Shown here: positions 24,416-34,036 of the stretch, piece by piece | Layout of the letters: each line of letters begins with the position of its first letter | How positions within the stretch are numbered: position 1 is the first letter of the stretch | Assembly (NCBI RefSeq): GCF_024700075.1 | Contig: NZ_JAJONE010000001.1 | Coordinates: forward strand, 868,001-932,000 | Reading direction: 5' to 3' | DNA from: Hymenobacter sp. J193 | Lineage (GTDB): Bacteria; Bacteroidota; Bacteroidia; Cytophagales; Hymenobacteraceae | DNA length: 64,000 nucleotides | Notes under the pieces: model-generated | The model's database searches: none | Told to the model about the DNA's origin: nothing | What the model saw: the letters and a program-made list of their open reading frames with translations, nothing else | Program-made: the position numbers and the translations under genes

Positions 24416-26557
24416 ATGAACACCCCTACCTTTCTCAAGGCCCTGCGCACTGGTGTGCGGCGCGGCCGGCACCTGCTGCCCGTGCTCCTGGCCAGCCTGG
24501 GCCTCAGCCAGCAAGCCGATGCCCAAAGCTTTCTGCGCGCCGACGGGCAGCGCATCGTGAATGCCAGCAACCAGGAAGTTATCCTGAATGGGATGAACCT
24601 GGGAAACTGGGCCGTGCAGGAGGGCTACATGATGAAAGTGGGCTGGCCTGGGGCCACGATAAATGGCACCACCAAGCAGACGCAGGGCGCAGTAAAAAAG
24701 ACCCTCTACAACGCGGGCATGAGCGACGCGGCGGTGGAAACCTTCTACCAGAACTACCGCGCCAACTTCATTACCAAGCCCGACCTCGACTACATTGCCT
24801 CCAAGGGCTTTAACTGCGTGCGGCTGCCCCTGCACTACGAGCTGTTTCTGACGCCCGCCCAACGGGCCGTGCGCAGCAGCGTGATGCGCGGCACTGTGAG
24901 CTACGACTCCTACGTGAGCCAGCTCACGGGCTGGTACAACAACAACCAGCTCTTCACCGACCCCAACAACATGGCCGCGCTGGCCATGATTGACAACACC
25001 CTGGCCTGGGCCCAGGCCAACAACATGTACGTGGTGCTGGACATGCACGCCGTGCCCGGCTCCCAGGGCACCGATGCCAACATTGCCGACCAGATTGTGG
25101 CCAACGACCTTTGGAACCGCCAGATCAACCAGGACGTGCTGGACCGGCTGTGGCGCTTCGTGTCGAACCGCTATAAGAACGACGCCCGGGTGGCCATGTA
25201 CGACCTCATCAACGAGCCGAACAACTACCCCAACAACCAGAAGATTCACGACGTGCAGCAGCGCCTGATTAACTCCATCCGGAGCCAGGGCGACAACCAC
25301 CTGATTTTGGTGGAAGGCAACGGCTGGGGCAACGACTACAACTACATGGAGCCGTTTACTTTCTCCAACCGCTCCAACCTGGTGTACAACTCGCACCGCT
25401 ACAGCGGCACGGGCTATGAGATGGACAACGGCGTGAACTCCACCGGTGGTGGGGCCAACGACCTGCGCTTTATCGGCAACCTGCGCAACTTCCGCTCTAC
25501 CCACAACGTGCCCATCTGGATTGGCGAAACCGGCGAGAACAACGACAACTGGATGCGCGACGCCGCCAAGAACCTGAACTCGGTGGGCATCGGCTGGTGC
25601 CACTGGACGTACAAGCGCTTCGAGAACATCAGCAACCCGGCCTTCATGCACATCAACCCACCCTACGTGGTGGACGGGCCCGCCGGCCTGAACCAGGTGC
25701 TGACCAACATCCGCTTCGCCAACTGCGTGCCCAACACGACGGTGGCCGCCGTATCGCCCAACCAGAATGGCATTGTGAACTACCCCGGCGGCGGCAACTA
25801 CAACGGCACCACCGCTACGCCCAGCGGCCCGGCTATTGGCCGCATCTACGAAATCAGCTCCAAGAACGGCGGCAAGGCCCTGGAGGTATCGAACAACTCA
25901 CAGGTAAACGGCGGCCGGGTGCAGCAGTGGACCTGGGTGGCTGCGGCCAGCCAGAAGTGGAAGCTGGTGGATGCTGGCGGCGGCTACGTGCGCATCGTAA
26001 ACCTGAACAGCAACAAGAGCCTGGACATTGCCGGCCCCTCTACGGCCGATGGCGCCAAGGCGCACCAGTGGGACTGGCTGACCCAGGACAGCCAGTACTG
26101 GAAGATTGAAAGCAACGGCGACGGTACCTACCGCCTCATAAATAAGTTTAGCGGCAAGGCCCTGGACGTGGAAAATGGCTCCACTGCTGACGGCGCGGCC
26201 GCGCACCAGTGGACCTGGGGCGGCTACAACAGCCAGCGCTGGTGGTTCTCGGACCAGGGCGCGGCCCGCACGGCCCTGGCTACCGTGTCGCCCGAGGCTG
26301 ACGCGCGTCTGCAGCTGTACCCTACCACGGTGCAGGACCAGCTCACGTTCGACTACACGGCGCCTAAAGCCCAGAAATTACAGATTCAGTTGGTAGATGT
26401 ACTGGGCCGGTCCGTACTTTCGGGTCCGGACCGCGCGGTGCAGGCCGGCCTCAACCACTTCTCGTTTGCCGTGGCCTCACTCCCTCCGGGCGTATACAGC
26501 CTGCGCGTAGGCACTCCTGAGGGCCTGCTGCAACGGCGCCTGCTCATTGGCCGCTAA
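24416..26557 (+). CDS. GH5 hydrolase with ricin-type domain and T9SS sorting domain, second copy
   Basis: A 713-residue protein with the same order of parts as its neighbour at 22093: signal peptide ending ADAQ, GH5 barrel with acid/base Glu267 (LINEPNN) and nucleophile Glu371 (IGETGEN), ricin-type trefoil (~480-625; ASQKWKLV, DSQYWKI, NSQRWWF), T9SS sorting domain. Long stretches are near-identical (for example SFLRA...G, ITKPDLDYIASKGFNCVRLP), so this is a tandem duplication. The copy differs in a short insertion near residue 84 (TINGTTK). Expected role: extracellular beta-glucan hydrolysis. Confidence 0.92.
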   Translation: MNTPTFLKALRTGVRRGRHLLPVLLASLGLSQQADAQSFLRADGQRIVNASNQEVILNGMNLGNWAVQEGYMMKVGWPGATINGTTKQTQGAVKKTLYNAGMSDAAVETFYQNYRANFITKPDLDYIASKGFNCVRLPLHYELFLTPAQRAVRSSVMRGTVSYDSYVSQLTGWYNNNQLFTDPNNMAALAMIDNTLAWAQANNMYVVLDMHAVPGSQGTDANIADQIVANDLWNRQINQDVLDRLWRFVSNRYKNDARVAMYDLINEPNNYPNNQKIHDVQQRLINSIRSQGDNHLILVEGNGWGNDYNYMEPFTFSNRSNLVYNSHRYSGTGYEMDNGVNSTGGGANDLRFIGNLRNFRSTHNVPIWIGETGENNDNWMRDAAKNLNSVGIGWCHWTYKRFENISNPAFMHINPPYVVDGPAGLNQVLTNIRFANCVPNTTVAAVSPNQNGIVNYPGGGNYNGTTATPSGPAIGRIYEISSKNGGKALEVSNNSQVNGGRVQQWTWVAAASQKWKLVDAGGGYVRIVNLNSNKSLDIAGPSTADGAKAHQWDWLTQDSQYWKIESNGDGTYRLINKFSGKALDVENGSTADGAAAHQWTWGGYNSQRWWFSDQGAARTALATVSPEADARLQLYPTTVQDQLTFDYTAPKAQKLQIQLVDVLGRSVLSGPDRAVQAGLNHFSFAVASLPPGVYSLRVGTPEGLLQRRLLIGR

Positions 26558-26597
26558 CCGGCGGCCGTAGCGGGAGCCTGCTTTGCTTTTTCACCTA

Positions 26598-26625
26598 CTG
26601 CCGGTCCGTACCTACGGGCCGGCAG
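26598..26625 (+). other. RNA hairpin between GH5 and GH30 genes
   Basis: A 13-bp stem (26598-26610 with 26613-26625, one G-U pair) in the 100-bp gap before the third GH30 gene. There is no T-tail, so it may stabilise the 3' end of a processed mRNA or act as an attenuator rather than terminate. Confidence 0.45.
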
Positions 26626-26657
26626 TATTAGCGGAATCATCCCGCATTTTTCTTTTT

Positions 26658-28157
26658 ATGTCTACCAAGTTTTTTTCCGTTCTCCTGCTGGCGGCTTTGT
26701 CGGCCACGGGAGCAGTAGCGCAGAAAGCCGCCAAACCGGCCGCCAAGCCTACGACCAAGCCGGCCACGAAAGCGCCAACCTACTCGGCCGTGGGCCGCAA
26801 GGTGCAGGTCTTTACCACGGCCGCCAGCACCAACCAGCGCCTGGCCGCCGCCGGTGAGCTAAGCTTCCAGCCGCTGCCGCAGCCTCTGGAAACCCAGGTA
26901 TGCGTGTTCATTGACCCCAACCACACCTTCCAGACGGTTTTGGGCATTGGCGGGGCCCTCACCGATGCCTCAGCCGAAACCTTTGCCAAGCTGCCAAAAG
27001 CAGTTCAGCAGGAGTTTATGCGGGCTTACTACAACCCAAAGGAAGGTATTGGCTACACCCTGGCCCGCACTACCATTGCCAGCTCCGACTTCTCAACGGC
27101 ACCCTACGACTACATAGCTGACAAGGACGAGAGCCTGAAAACCTTCAGCGTCAAGCACGACGAGCAGTACCGCATTCCCTTCATCAAGCAGGCTATTGCC
27201 GCCGCCGGCGGTAAGCTAACCATGTACGTGGCTCCCTGGAGCCCACCAGCCTGGATGAAGGACAACAGCAACCGTCTCAAGGGCGGCAAGCTGCTACCCA
27301 AGTACCGCCAAGCCTGGGCCGACCACTATGTCAAGTTCATCAAAGAGTATGAGCGCCAGGGTATACCCATATGGGGACTGAGCACTCAGAATGAGCCCAT
27401 GGCTGTGCAGACGTGGGAATCCTGCGTGTTTACGGCCGAGGAGGAGCGCGACTTTATCAAGGGATATCTGGGCCCGACCCTGAAGAAAAGCGGCCTGGGC
27501 GACCGGAAGCTCATTGCCTGGGACCACAACCGTGACCAGGTGTACCAGCGCGCCAGTACCATCCTAGACGACCCCGAAGCCGCTCAGTACGTGTGGGGCG
27601 TGGGCTACCACTGGTACGAAACCTGGACCGGCAGTTCCATGATGTTCGACAACGTGCGCCGCGTGCGCGAAACATACCCCAGCAAGAATCTATTGCTCAC
27701 CGAGGCCTGCATCGAGAAGTTCGATTTCAACAAGGTGAACGACTGGGCCCTTGGCGAGAAGTACGGTTACTCGATGATCAACGACTTCAACAACGGCAAC
27801 GTGGGCTGGACTGACTGGAACATCCTGCTCGACGAACAGGGTGGGCCTAACCACGTCAAGAACTTCTGCTACGCGCCACTAATCGGCGACACCCGCACTG
27901 GTAAGCTGATCTACACCAACATCTACTACTACATCGGGCACTTCTCCAAGTTCATCCGGCCCGGGGCCAAGCGCATCAGCAGCGCCACCACGCGCGACTG
28001 GCTGCAGACCACGGCCTTCCAGAATACCGACGGCTCGGTGGCTGTGGTAGTGATGAACAGCTCCGACAAGCAGCAGGACTTCTCGCTCTGGCTCAATGGC
28101 CAGGCCGCTCCGGCCGTGAGTTTGCCGCATTCCATCAGTACGTTTGTGGTAAAGTAG
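26658..28157 (+). CDS. GH30 hydrolase of the glucosylceramidase/beta-glucosidase type
   Basis: A 499-residue secreted protein: signal peptide (MSTKFFSVLLLAALSATGAVAQ) with no lipobox, a Lys/Pro/Ala-rich linker (~23-40), then a GH30 barrel with GIGGALTDASAE, VAPWSPPAWMKDN, acid/base Glu246 in STQNEPMAVQTWESC and nucleophile Glu349 in LLTEACIE. It is clearly different from the two GH30 lipoproteins and closest to subfamily 1 (glucosylceramidase or beta-glucosidase/beta-xylosidase). It probably finishes breakdown of the oligosaccharides released by the other enzymes in the periplasm. The ATG at 26658 is chosen because it gives the signal peptide. Confidence 0.9.
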   Translation: MSTKFFSVLLLAALSATGAVAQKAAKPAAKPTTKPATKAPTYSAVGRKVQVFTTAASTNQRLAAAGELSFQPLPQPLETQVCVFIDPNHTFQTVLGIGGALTDASAETFAKLPKAVQQEFMRAYYNPKEGIGYTLARTTIASSDFSTAPYDYIADKDESLKTFSVKHDEQYRIPFIKQAIAAAGGKLTMYVAPWSPPAWMKDNSNRLKGGKLLPKYRQAWADHYVKFIKEYERQGIPIWGLSTQNEPMAVQTWESCVFTAEEERDFIKGYLGPTLKKSGLGDRKLIAWDHNRDQVYQRASTILDDPEAAQYVWGVGYHWYETWTGSSMMFDNVRRVRETYPSKNLLLTEACIEKFDFNKVNDWALGEKYGYSMINDFNNGNVGWTDWNILLDEQGGPNHVKNFCYAPLIGDTRTGKLIYTNIYYYIGHFSKFIRPGAKRISSATTRDWLQTTAFQNTDGSVAVVVMNSSDKQQDFSLWLNGQAAPAVSLPHSISTFVVK

Positions 28158-28231
28158 CCAGCTGATTCTTCTCAGCTTAATAGGCTTCCCTCAGGCGTTA
28201 CCCCGCTATAAAACACAGCTGACGATTCCTG

Positions 28232-28272
28232 ACAGATAGGTCAGGCTCCTAGTGGGGTCTGACCTGTTCTGT
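28232..28272 (+). terminator. Probable terminator of the GH cluster
   Basis: An imperfect stem pairs ACAGATAGGTCAG (28232-28244) with CTGACCTGTTCTGT (28259-28272), about 75 bp past the last GH30 gene. There is only a weak T-tail. Confidence 0.45.
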
Positions 28273-28455
28273 TATCGACCCACTTGCTCAGCGCAACTTT
28301 TGCGGTGGCCGTAAGCCAGCTGGCACTCCTATCTTCCTGCTGCCGCTGCCTGTTCTCCGCAACGCTTTCGGAAAAATTGCGGGCGACGCTTGCATAATGG
28401 GCGGGGTTGCGTTATTTAGAGTGCGGAAACTCTTCTTCATCAAACTTGCTGCGCT

Positions 28456-29508
28456 ATGGCTGCTCCCCGGCAAAAAATTTCGATTCGCGACATTGCCCAG
28501 CAACTCGGGCTGTCGACCTCCACCGTGTCGCGCGGGCTGGCCAATCACAAGGACATCAGCGAAGCCACGAAGGAGAAAATCCGCCAGGCGGCGCAGGAGC
28601 TTAACTACCGGCCCAACCAGCTGGCGGCGGCCCTGCGCAAAGGCCACAGCAAAACCCTGGGCGTGATTGTACCCCATATCAACGGCTACTTTTTTCCGGC
28701 CGTGATGAACGGCATCGAGAAAGTTGCCACCCAGGAAGGCTTCACCCTGATGATGTGCCAGTCGAACGAAGATGTGCGCCGGGAGCGGCAGAATATCGAC
28801 GCGCTGCTGGCCGCGCAGGTGGAGGGCATTCTGATGTCGGTGTCGGCCACCACGTTTCAGGAAACCCAGCACCTGGAGCAGGTGCGCCTGCAAGGCACGC
28901 CGCTGGTATTTTTCGACCGGATGCCCGAGCTGCCCAACACCATGGCGGTGATTCTGGACGATTACCAGGGCGCCTACCAGGCTACCACGCACCTTATTGA
29001 GCAGGGCTGCACGCGCATTGCCCACCTGGCCGGTCCGCAACATCTGAACACCAGCCGCAACCGTTTCCTGGGCTATAAAGCCGCCCTCGAAGCCCACGGT
29101 CTGCCCTTCGACGAGCAGTGGGTTTACGCGCTGCCCTCCCTTACCCACGACGCCGGCCGCCTCGGCATTCAGCACCTGCTGGCTTTGGAGCCTGAGCTCA
29201 ACGGCGTGTTTGCGGCCTACGCCATTCCCTCGGTGGGGGCGCTGGAGGTGCTGCGCGAAAAAAACCTGCGCGTACCTCAGGATATTGCTCTGGCCTGCTT
29301 TAGCAATGAGCCCTTCACCACGATGACGCAGCCCCGCCTGACGGTGGTGGATCAGCGCGCCGAGCAGATGGGCGAAACCGCCGTGCGCCTGTTTCTGCAG
29401 CTGCTCAAGCGCGGTCCGGCTTACTCCCCGCCTCACCTCATGCTCAAGCCCGAGCTGGTTATCCGGGATTCGTCGCTGCACCGCTCCCGGGAATCCCGGA
29501 TAGCCTAG
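28456..29508 (+). CDS. LacI-family transcriptional regulator
   Basis: A 350-residue regulator. The N-terminal helix-turn-helix is canonical: ISIRDIAQQLGLSTSTVSRGLANHKDIS (~9-36), with the hinge helix NYRPNQLAAALRKG (~52-65). The rest is a type I periplasmic-binding-like effector domain (LGVIVPHINGYFFPAVMNGIE ... VFFDRMPELP ... ACFSNEPFTTMTQPRLTVVDQ). It follows the GH cluster on the same strand and is likely to repress or activate it in response to a glucose-containing sugar. Together with the hybrid regulator at the other end, the locus is flanked by two sugar-responsive regulators. Confidence 0.93.
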   Translation: MAAPRQKISIRDIAQQLGLSTSTVSRGLANHKDISEATKEKIRQAAQELNYRPNQLAAALRKGHSKTLGVIVPHINGYFFPAVMNGIEKVATQEGFTLMMCQSNEDVRRERQNIDALLAAQVEGILMSVSATTFQETQHLEQVRLQGTPLVFFDRMPELPNTMAVILDDYQGAYQATTHLIEQGCTRIAHLAGPQHLNTSRNRFLGYKAALEAHGLPFDEQWVYALPSLTHDAGRLGIQHLLALEPELNGVFAAYAIPSVGALEVLREKNLRVPQDIALACFSNEPFTTMTQPRLTVVDQRAEQMGETAVRLFLQLLKRGPAYSPPHLMLKPELVIRDSSLHRSRESRIA

Positions 29509-29628
29509 TCATTAGGGCATTATTGCCGAAAGTCTGCGCCGACACGCGGCCTGTTGCTCAATAAGCGACTATTGCTTGGACAGATAGCCGCCAGCAGGAA
29601 GTCTCCGGATAACGTCGGAGTTATCAGT

Positions 29629-30288
29629 ATGTCTGATTTATCTGCTCCTCTCCCCGACTCCGGCTTTGACCGGGTAGCCGCTTTCTACGACCCGCTGGCC
29701 CGGCTGGTGTTTGGGCGAAGCCTGCAAAGGGCCCAGCTGCGGGCCCTGGCGCACCTGCCTTCGGGCGCACCGCACGTGCTTATCATCGGGGGAGGTACGG
29801 GCTGGGTGCTGCCCGAGCTGCTGCGCCGCTGCCCGGGTGCCCGCGTGCTGTACCTCGAAGCTTCGGGCCAGATGCTGCAGCGTGCCCAGGCCACACTGCA
29901 CCAGCACTGCCCAGCTCATCTCAGCCAGGTGCAATTCCGGGTGGGCACCGAAGCGGCCTTGCAACCCCAGGAGCAGTTCGATGCGGTGCTTACGTTCTTC
30001 TTTCTCGACCTATTTGATCTGCCCCGTCTGCGCCCGCTCCTTGCCCGCCTCCACCAAGCCCGCCGCGCCGGTTCTCCCTGGCTGCTGGCCGATTTTGCCC
30101 CTCCCCGCACCTGGTGGCAGCGTGGGATGCTGCGCCTCATGTACTGGTTTTTCGGGCTGACTACCGGCATCAGCGGGCGGCAGCTGCCGCCCATCCGGGC
30201 AGAGCTGGCGCGGCTGGGCCTGCACGCCGGGCCGCCGCAGTACGGGTTTGGCGGTATGGTGGAAACGGTCATCTTTCGCGAAGCGTGA
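29629..30288 (+). CDS. Class I SAM-dependent methyltransferase
   Basis: A 219-residue methyltransferase. Motif I is VLIIGGGTGWVLPELL (~46-61), followed by the acidic residue in LYLEASGQML and motif IV-like FDAVLTFFFLDLF. The fold and length fit small-molecule methyltransferases such as the UbiE group; the substrate is unknown. The start at 29629 gives MSDLSAPLPDSGFDRVAAFYDPLA, an N-terminus typical for the family. A hydrophobic stretch (LMYWFFGLTTG) may contact membranes. Confidence 0.85.
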   Translation: MSDLSAPLPDSGFDRVAAFYDPLARLVFGRSLQRAQLRALAHLPSGAPHVLIIGGGTGWVLPELLRRCPGARVLYLEASGQMLQRAQATLHQHCPAHLSQVQFRVGTEAALQPQEQFDAVLTFFFLDLFDLPRLRPLLARLHQARRAGSPWLLADFAPPRTWWQRGMLRLMYWFFGLTTGISGRQLPPIRAELARLGLHAGPPQYGFGGMVETVIFREA

Positions 30289-30492
30289 GGCAGGAATGGC
30301 GGGGCCGCGCATATTCAATGGCTACAGCTTCGCCGTTGGGTTGCAGCAGGCTTGCTGTGGCTTTGTTTTGCCGTGTATACTCAGCAGCAGGGAGTACCTG
30401 TTGTGCTTTCCTGTCGACCAACCCTGGATAGAAGGCTGGTTGCCGGGCGTCTGCTACATTTACTTTGTTGACTTCTTTTCTCTTTCTGCTCT

Positions 30493-32346
30493 ATGCCAAA
30501 ATCTACCGTTTCTCTCCTGCTGGCCCTGGCCGGGTCCCTGACCTTCGGAACTGAGGCCCTGGCGCAGGCGCCCGTGCGCTACGCCCTGAGCTTCCCCAAC
30601 GCCGCCCACCACGAGGCCCAGGTGCAGGTTACGTTCAGTGAGCTGCCCACGGGCCAGCCCCTGCGGGTGCACATGGCCCGTTCCTCGCCCGGCCGCTACG
30701 CCCTGCACGAGTTTGCCAAAAACATCTATGACGTGCGGGCTACTGACGCCCAGGGTCGTCCCTTGCCCCTCACCCACCCCGACCCGTATTCGTGGACGGT
30801 TCCGGCTCACCAGGGCACGGTGCAGTTCAGCTACACGCTCTACGGCGACCGGACCGACGGCACCTACGCGGGCATCGACGCCCAGCACGCCCACCTCAAC
30901 ATCCCGGCTACCCTGGCCTATGCCGATGGCCTGGAGCAGCGCCCCGCCGAAGTGCGCTTTGATGTGCCGACCGACTGGCAGGTAGCTACCCAGCTGCAGC
31001 CTACCGGCACGGCCGGCATATATACCGCCCCTCACCTGCAGTACCTCATGGATTCGCCTACTTCCCTGGGGCCGCAGAAGGTGCGCAGCTGGCAGGAGCA
31101 GGGCAAAACCATTGAGCTGAAAGTGCTGCACGACGGCACCGACGCCGAGCTGGATGCCTACGCCGAGCAAACCAAAAAAGTAGTGAAAGAAGCCGCCGCC
31201 ATTTTCGGAGGCCTGCCCGACTTCGACTTCGGGCACTACACCTTCGTGGCGGATTATCTGCCTCAGGCCAGCGGCGACGGGATGGAGCACCGCAACTCCA
31301 CTTCCCTGACCAACCCGCGCCCCCTGCGCAACGGCGGCGCCCTCGACAACCTGGGCACCGTGTCGCACGAGTTTTTCCATGCCTGGAACGTGGAGCGTAT
31401 CCGCCCCCGCGACTTGGAGCCGTTTCGCTTCGACCAGGCCAACATGAGCAACAGCCTGTGGTTTGCGGAAGGCTTTACCCAGTACTACGGCGACCTGCTG
31501 CTGCGCCGCTCCGGAGCCTACTCCGACGCCAAGTACGCAGCCGAGGGCTTGTCCTTTCTGGTGAATGACCATCTGAACGCGCCCGGCGCCAAGCGGTTTT
31601 CGCCGGTGCACATGAGCCAGCAGGCCCCCTTCGTGGATGCCGCCGCCGCCATCGACCCCAACAACCGACCGAATACGTATCTGAGCTACTACACCATCGG
31701 CGGAGCCAAGGCCCTGGCGCTGGACCTGGAGCTGCGCCAGCGGTTCAAGACGGACCTCGATGCCTTTATGCGGGCCGTGTGGCAGCAGCACGGCCAACCT
31801 CAACGCGACTTTGCCCCGGCCCGGCCCTACTCCCTGGCGGATTTGCAGCGTATCCTGGGCGAAACCACCCGCGACACAGCCTTTGCCGGCCGGTTTTTTC
31901 GGGAACATATTTTCGGCCACACCCTGCCCGATTTTGCTGCGCTGCTGGCTCCGGCCGGTATGGTAGTGCGCAAAGCCCACGCCGGCCGCCCGAGCCTGGG
32001 AGCTGCCCGGCTGCAGTTTTCTCCCACTAATCAGCTCACCATACTCTCTGCCACCATGCTGGGCGACGCGCTGTATACCGCCGGCCTCGACCGCAACGAC
32101 CAGCTGCTGAAGCTGGACGGCAAGGACATTAAAGATCAGAAAACTTTTGACAAGCTCTTGAGCAAGCACAAGCCCGGCGACGTGGTGCAGGTGGAAGTTC
32201 GCTCCCGCGGGCAGGTGCGCACGGTACCCGTTACCCTGCAGGAAGATGCCGCCCTGGAAGTGGCAACGGCCGAGCAGGCCGGCCAGCAACCCACCGCCGA
32301 GCAGCTGGCTTTCCGCGCGGCCTGGCTGAATGGGAAGGCGAAGTAA
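30493..32346 (+). CDS. M61 family metallopeptidase with PDZ domain
   Basis: A 617-residue secreted peptidase of the M61 (glycyl aminopeptidase) family: signal peptide ending ALAQ, an N-terminal beta domain (~20-180), the zinc-binding HEFFH motif at residues 292-296 with the third ligand in LWFAEGFTQYYGDLLL, and a C-terminal PDZ domain (~500-590: LYTAGLDRNDQLLKLDGKDI). M61 enzymes release N-terminal amino acids or act on periplasmic peptides. The gene is monocistronic, with a 20-bp perfect terminator stem after it. Confidence 0.93.
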   Translation: MPKSTVSLLLALAGSLTFGTEALAQAPVRYALSFPNAAHHEAQVQVTFSELPTGQPLRVHMARSSPGRYALHEFAKNIYDVRATDAQGRPLPLTHPDPYSWTVPAHQGTVQFSYTLYGDRTDGTYAGIDAQHAHLNIPATLAYADGLEQRPAEVRFDVPTDWQVATQLQPTGTAGIYTAPHLQYLMDSPTSLGPQKVRSWQEQGKTIELKVLHDGTDAELDAYAEQTKKVVKEAAAIFGGLPDFDFGHYTFVADYLPQASGDGMEHRNSTSLTNPRPLRNGGALDNLGTVSHEFFHAWNVERIRPRDLEPFRFDQANMSNSLWFAEGFTQYYGDLLLRRSGAYSDAKYAAEGLSFLVNDHLNAPGAKRFSPVHMSQQAPFVDAAAAIDPNNRPNTYLSYYTIGGAKALALDLELRQRFKTDLDAFMRAVWQQHGQPQRDFAPARPYSLADLQRILGETTRDTAFAGRFFREHIFGHTLPDFAALLAPAGMVVRKAHAGRPSLGAARLQFSPTNQLTILSATMLGDALYTAGLDRNDQLLKLDGKDIKDQKTFDKLLSKHKPGDVVQVEVRSRGQVRTVPVTLQEDAALEVATAEQAGQQPTAEQLAFRAAWLNGKAK

Positions 32347-32409
32347 AAGCTGCCTGCGCTTTTACTTGATTTGCTTTCCTTTTTCGCAGTCTTCAGGACT
32401 TATAAGATA

Positions 32410-32453
32410 AAAACAGCAGCGGCTTCCGAAACCTCGGAAGCCGCTGCTGTTTT
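32410..32453. terminator. Bidirectional intrinsic terminator
   Basis: A perfect 20-bp stem (32410-32429 with 32434-32453) with A-run and T-run flanks, between the convergent M61 peptidase and Bax-inhibitor-1 genes. Confidence 0.92.
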
Positions 32454-32471
32454 AGAGGCAAGCTTGCTGTG

Positions 32472-33203
32472 CTACCGGCGACGGCCAAAGATGCGCAGGA
32501 TGAACAGAAACAGGTTGATGAAATCGAGGTAGAGCGTGAGGGCGCCCAGCACAGCGGCTTTCTGGCTTGTGCTGTTGTCTTCCTCGCCGTAGCCCAGAAA
32601 GGCCAGGCTCTTCACCTTCTGCGTGTCGTAGGCCGTGAGGGCCACGAACAGCAGCACCCCGATGTAGGACGTGATGGTGTAGAGCAGGGAGTTCAGCCAG
32701 AAGATATTGACCACGGAGGCAATAATAAGTCCGAGCAGGCCCATCATGAGCAGGTTGCCCCAGCGCGACAGGTCGGTGCCGGTGAAGTAGCCGTAGAGGC
32801 TCATCACTCCAAACGTGCCGGCCGTGACGAAGAAGGTGGAGGCTATGGAATCGGCCGTGTAGAGCAGGAAAATGACGCCCAGCGTGATGCCGTTGAGCAG
32901 CGCGTAGCCCACGAAGGCCGCCGTGGTTTTGCTCACCGACCACTCAAACGCGTTGCGCGACAGAAAGCCCACTACCACCAGCTCCAGCAGCACCAGGCCC
33001 AGAAACACGAAACGGGTGCCAAATACCAGCTCCTGCACCGCCGGGGAAGCACCCACGAACAGGGACACGCCGCCGGTAAGGGCCAGGGCTACGGCCATCC
33101 AGGTGTACACTTGCTGCATAAACGAGGCCTGCACCTGGGCAGCTTCCTCAGCACTGATGACGAGTTGCTGCTCGGGTTGCTCTTCGGGTATGAATTGATC
33201 CAT
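32472..33203 (-). CDS. Bax inhibitor-1/YccA family membrane protein
   Basis: A 243-residue integral membrane protein with seven predicted spans after a ~25-residue acidic N-terminus. It carries family signatures: MQQVYTWMAVALALTGGVSLF in the first span, FVGYALLNGITLGVIF, and the C-terminal AALTAYDTQKVK-like segment (VALTAYDTQKVKSL) with conserved Asp. Bacterial members act as pH-sensitive Ca2+ leak channels (BsYetJ) or interact with the FtsH protease (YccA). Here it is a single gene, convergent with M61. Confidence 0.92.
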   Translation of the reverse strand: MDQFIPEEQPEQQLVISAEEAAQVQASFMQQVYTWMAVALALTGGVSLFVGASPAVQELVFGTRFVFLGLVLLELVVVGFLSRNAFEWSVSKTTAAFVGYALLNGITLGVIFLLYTADSIASTFFVTAGTFGVMSLYGYFTGTDLSRWGNLLMMGLLGLIIASVVNIFWLNSLLYTITSYIGVLLFVALTAYDTQKVKSLAFLGYGEEDNSTSQKAAVLGALTLYLDFINLFLFILRIFGRRR

Positions 33204-33289
33204 ACAGGTAAAAAAGATAGAAGTGAAAAATGGGCATTGTTGCCCGGTTCAACTTACGGGAAGTTGCGGGTTCTACCAAACCGCCGCCG

Positions 33290-33943
33290 CTAATACCCCA
33301 CGTACAAACCCAGCCCCAGCCATACCACGGCCGACAGGCAGCCCAGCACCAGAATGTTGCGGCCGTGCTGGCGGTCGGAGGCAATGAAGGCTAGGCGTTG
33401 GGTGCCGTCGGGCAGCAGCTTCTGGTGTGAGTAGAGGTGCCAGCCGATGAAGATGGCCAGCAGCCCACCCAGCAAGGCCATCAGGTAGCCCGCCACAATC
33501 CAACTGGTCTGACTTTTCCCGGGCCGGGCCAGGGTATGCAGGCGCTGACGGCGCAGGCGCTCCATCACCCCCGCCGACACATCGTGGCCCCGATCACGCA
33601 GCAGCTGGCGGGCCAGCGTCACGTCGTAGCTGCTCCACTCGTCGGCTTTGGTTAGCACGTCGAACAGCTCATTATCAGTAAAATGCAGCAGATAGCAGTC
33701 AGGAGCCAGCCCGCTTACCTCGGGCTGGCTGGCGGCTTCTTCCAGGGTGCGGACCCTTGCAAAATCCGTTGGGTGTAACCGCACGTTCAGCCAGGAGCTG
33801 TTGTGGGAATTGCCCAGAATAGCATTGAAGCCCGGCCGCTCATACACAGTTTCAAAGGGAATCTGGTGTTCCTGAAGCAGCATGAGCAGCTCGTAGGCAG
33901 CTTCGGAAGTGGGAAAGGACTGATAGGTACGTAGCTCGGCCAT
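33290..33943 (-). CDS. DUF2007-like protein with C-terminal membrane spans
   Basis: A 217-residue protein. The N-terminal ~70 residues (LRTYQSFPTSEAAYELLMLLQEHQIPFETV) resemble the DUF2007 'putative signal transducing' ferredoxin-like fold. A helical middle part follows and two hydrophobic spans lie at ~148-168 and ~197-216. The function is not known. It lies upstream of the Bax-inhibitor-1 gene on the same strand with an 86-bp gap. Confidence 0.7.
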   Translation of the reverse strand: MAELRTYQSFPTSEAAYELLMLLQEHQIPFETVYERPGFNAILGNSHNSSWLNVRLHPTDFARVRTLEEAASQPEVSGLAPDCYLLHFTDNELFDVLTKADEWSSYDVTLARQLLRDRGHDVSAGVMERLRRQRLHTLARPGKSQTSWIVAGYLMALLGGLLAIFIGWHLYSHQKLLPDGTQRLAFIASDRQHGRNILVLGCLSAVVWLGLGLYVGY

Positions 33944-34036
33944 CGGAAATAGAATAGGGAAGCTAGATACAAAATTTCCGGGGCGCCCGGGCTACGGGTA
34001 CGGCACAAGCCGGGGAATTTCTCTTCACTTTTGTGT

